This document shows positions 62,410 through 64,000 of a DNA stretch of 64,000 bases, piece by piece. Origin of the DNA: Pampus argenteus. Its lineage: Eukaryota > Chordata > Actinopteri > Scombriformes > Stromateidae. Positions within the stretch are counted from its first letter, which is position 1, and each line of letters begins with the position of its first letter. The position numbers and the translations under genes are program-made. The notes under the pieces were generated by a model, which was given only the letters and a program-made list of their open reading frames with translations, was not told the origin of the DNA and ran no database searches. The stretch spans positions 1,114,001 to 1,178,000 of the forward strand of contig CM072879.1 in the NCBI GenBank assembly GCA_036937835.1. Direction: 5' to 3'.

Positions 62410-64000
62410 AAATCAGTTACTTGTTGATGGCAAACATGGTTTTGTTGAAAATATTGATCCTTGTTTAAGAAAAACTGTAGTTGTCAGTTTTGGCCTGAGA
62501 GAAAGCTATTTTTACAAATGTTACAGTAAAAGCTGCAGGAAGCTCTCAGAAGTGAGTTTTTTGGTCCTAATCATTAGAAATCAGTTACTTGTTGATGGCA
62601 AACATGGTTTTCATTGAAAATATTGCTCCTTGTTTAAGAAAAACTGTAGTTGTCAGTTTTGGCCTGAGAGAATGCTATTTTTACAAATGTTACAGTAAAA
62701 GCTGCAGGAACCTCTCAGAAGTGAGTTTTTTGGTCCTAATCATTAGAAATCAGTTACTTGTTGATGGCAAACATGGTCTTGATTGAAAATATTGCTCCTT
62801 GTTTAAAAAAAACTGTAGTTGTCAGTTTTGGCCTGAGACAAAGCTATTTTTACAAATGTTACAGTAAAAGCTGCAGGAAGCTCTCAGAAGTGAGTTTTTT
62901 GGTCCTAATCATTAGAAATCAGTTACTTGTTGATGGCAAACATGGTTTTGATTGAAAATATTGCTCCTTGTTTAAGAAAAACTGTAGTTGTCAGTTTTGG
63001 CCTGAGAGAAAGCTATTTTTACAAATGTTACAGTAAAAGCTGCAGGAAGCTCTCAGAAGTGAGTATTTTGGTCCTAATCATTAGAAATCAGTTACTTGTT
63101 GATGGCAAACATGGTTTTCATTGAAAATATTGCTCCTTGTTTAAGAAAAACTGTAGTTGTCAGTTTTGGCCTGAGAGAAAGCTATTTTTACAAATGTTAC
63201 AGTAAAAGCTGCAGGAAGCTCTCAGAAGTTTTTTTTTGGGCTCCTAATCATTAGAAATCAGTTACTTGTTGATGGCAAACATGGTTTTGATTGAAAATAT
63301 TGCTCCTTGTTTAAGAAAAACTGTAGTTGTCAGTTTTGGCCTGAGACAAAGCTATTTTTACAAATGTTACAGTAAAAGCTGCAGGAAGCTCTCAGAAGTG
63401 AGTTTTTTGGTCCTAATCATTAGAAATCAGTTACTTGTTGATGGCAAACATGGTTTTGATTGAAAATATTGCTCCTTGTTTAAGAAAAACTGTAGTTGTC
63501 AGTTTTGGCCTGAGAGAAAGCTATTTTTACAAATGTTACAGTAAAAGCTGCAGGAAGCTCTCAGAAGTGAGTTTTTTGGTCCTAATCATTAGAAATCAGT
63601 TACTTGTTGATGGCAAACATGGTTTTGATTGAAAATATTGATCCTTGTTTAAGAAAAACTGTAGTTGTCAGTTTTGGCCTGAGAGAAAGCTATTTTTACA
63701 AATGTTACAGTAAAAGCTGCAGGAAGCTCTCAGAAGTGAGTTTTTTGGTCCTAATCATTAGAAATCAGTTACTTGTTGATGGCAAACATGGTTTTGTTGA
63801 AAATATTGATCCTTGTTTAAGAAAAACTGTAGTTGTCAGTTTTGGCCTGAGAGAAAGCTATTTTTACAAATGTTACAGTAAAAGCTGCAGGAAGCTCTCA
63901 GAAGTGAGTTTTTTGGTCCTAATCATTAGAAATCAGTTACTTGTTGATGGCAAACATGGTTTTGTTAAAAATATTGATCCTTGTTTAAGAAAAACTGTAG

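Larger units (their letters stand above)
6572..64000 (+). repeat. Satellite array, right arm
   Basis: The same monomer family continues for over 57 kb in plus orientation to the end of the window without interruption. Recurrent landmarks in each copy are GTTACTTGTTGATGGCAAAC, TTGCTCCTTGTTTAAG, GTTGTCAGTTTTGG, GAGAGAAAGCTA, ACAAATGTTACAGTAAAAGC, TGCAGGAAGCTCTCAGAAG and GGTCCTAATCATTAG. Spacing between equivalent positions is 169 or 178 bp, with occasional 168, 170 or 177 from single-base indels. By eye, neighbours usually differ at only a few positions, so the array is highly homogenised. I saw no transposon, gene, tRNA or telomere-type repeat inside it. The right end of the array is outside the window. 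Confidence 0.98.
24691..64000 (+). repeat. Homogeneous type A (169 bp) block, right arm
   Basis: Over 230 copies of the 169-bp monomer lie in plus orientation with no B copy. Variation is limited to a small set of recurring differences: TTTTCATTG or TTTTGTTG for TTTTGATTG, ATTGATCC for ATTGCTCC, GAGACAAAG for GAGAGAAAG, AATATTACAGTAAAAGCAGC, ACATTAAAAGC, TTTAAAAAAAACTG, and the poly-T GGGCTCC form. The order of these differences repeats over kilobases, which reveals the duplications listed separately. Most open frames here are 65 codons and stop at GATTGA because the monomer is not a multiple of 3. I see no gene in the block. Confidence 0.96.

Noticed and set aside
1..64000. More than 200 open reading frames of about 65 or 68 codons on both arms, all starting at the same place in the monomer
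   Set aside because: They are one DNA repeat read again and again. They begin at TTG or ATG in TTGTTGATGG and end at GATTGA in the next copy because 169 and 178 leave remainder 1 when divided by 3. Consecutive frames overlap by 29 bases, no ribosome site or splice context is apparent, and the peptide resembles no family I know.
1..64000. CRISPR array
   Set aside because: The repetition is of the whole 169-178 bp unit with no short repeat alternating with distinct spacers, and no cas genes are present.
1..64000. Primate alpha satellite, because of the similar ~170-bp period
   Set aside because: The monomer shows none of the alpha-satellite segments I know, and no CENP-B box. Only the period is similar, which is common to many unrelated centromeric satellites.
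1..64000. Mobile element or retroelement insertion inside the array
   Set aside because: I found no departure from the monomer landmarks longer than a few bases, no target-site duplications, no terminal repeats and no long open frame independent of the repeat.
1..64000. RNA polymerase III promoter boxes, tRNA or other small RNA gene in the monomer
   Set aside because: GGTTTTGATTG is loosely like a B box but lacks the GGTTCGA core, and no tRNA-like fold or paired A box is apparent.

Overview
The whole 64 kb is one satellite DNA array. It consists of roughly 370 head-to-tail copies of a single AT-rich monomer, 169 bp (type A) or 178 bp (type B). No unique sequence, mobile element, RNA gene or credible protein gene interrupts it. 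The organism must be a eukaryote, because megasatellite arrays of nucleosome-scale monomers with higher-order repeats are typical of eukaryotic centromeric or other heterochromatin. I do not recognise the monomer and cannot place it as plant or animal. It is not human-type alpha satellite or Arabidopsis CEN178 as far as I can tell by eye. The type A consensus is about 34% GC by hand count (58 of 169) and has no CpG, which suggests a genome with CpG methylation (inference).

Layout: 1-1385 holds type A monomers in minus orientation. 1386-6571 holds mainly type B monomers in minus orientation, including an 11-monomer unit copied in tandem. At 6568-6571 the array reverses direction. 6572-20450 holds type B monomers in plus orientation with scattered type A monomers, often as 347-bp B-A dimers. 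20451-24690 is a transition zone, type A with three relic B monomers that carry a decayed palindrome. 24691-64000 is almost pure type A in plus orientation, built from nested multi-monomer duplications (units of about 2.5-2.9 kb and copies offset by 4.6, 4.9, 7.8, 8.3, 10.7 and 18.4 kb). The order is therefore A-B-inversion-B-A, roughly mirrored around the switch point.

The 9-bp length difference between the types is a perfect dyad, TTCTCTCG-C-CGAGAGAA, present in B and reduced to CCTGAGAGAA in A. It holds the only regular CpGs in the array. The many open reading frames of about 65 and 68 residues are one repeat read over and over. They break because 169 and 178 are not multiples of 3, and I do not annotate them as genes.

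The points most worth a second look are the inversion junction with its 23-nt spacer, the mirrored A/B layering, the palindrome that distinguishes the monomer types, and the nested recent duplications. Function (centromere, pericentromere or other heterochromatin) cannot be decided from sequence alone.
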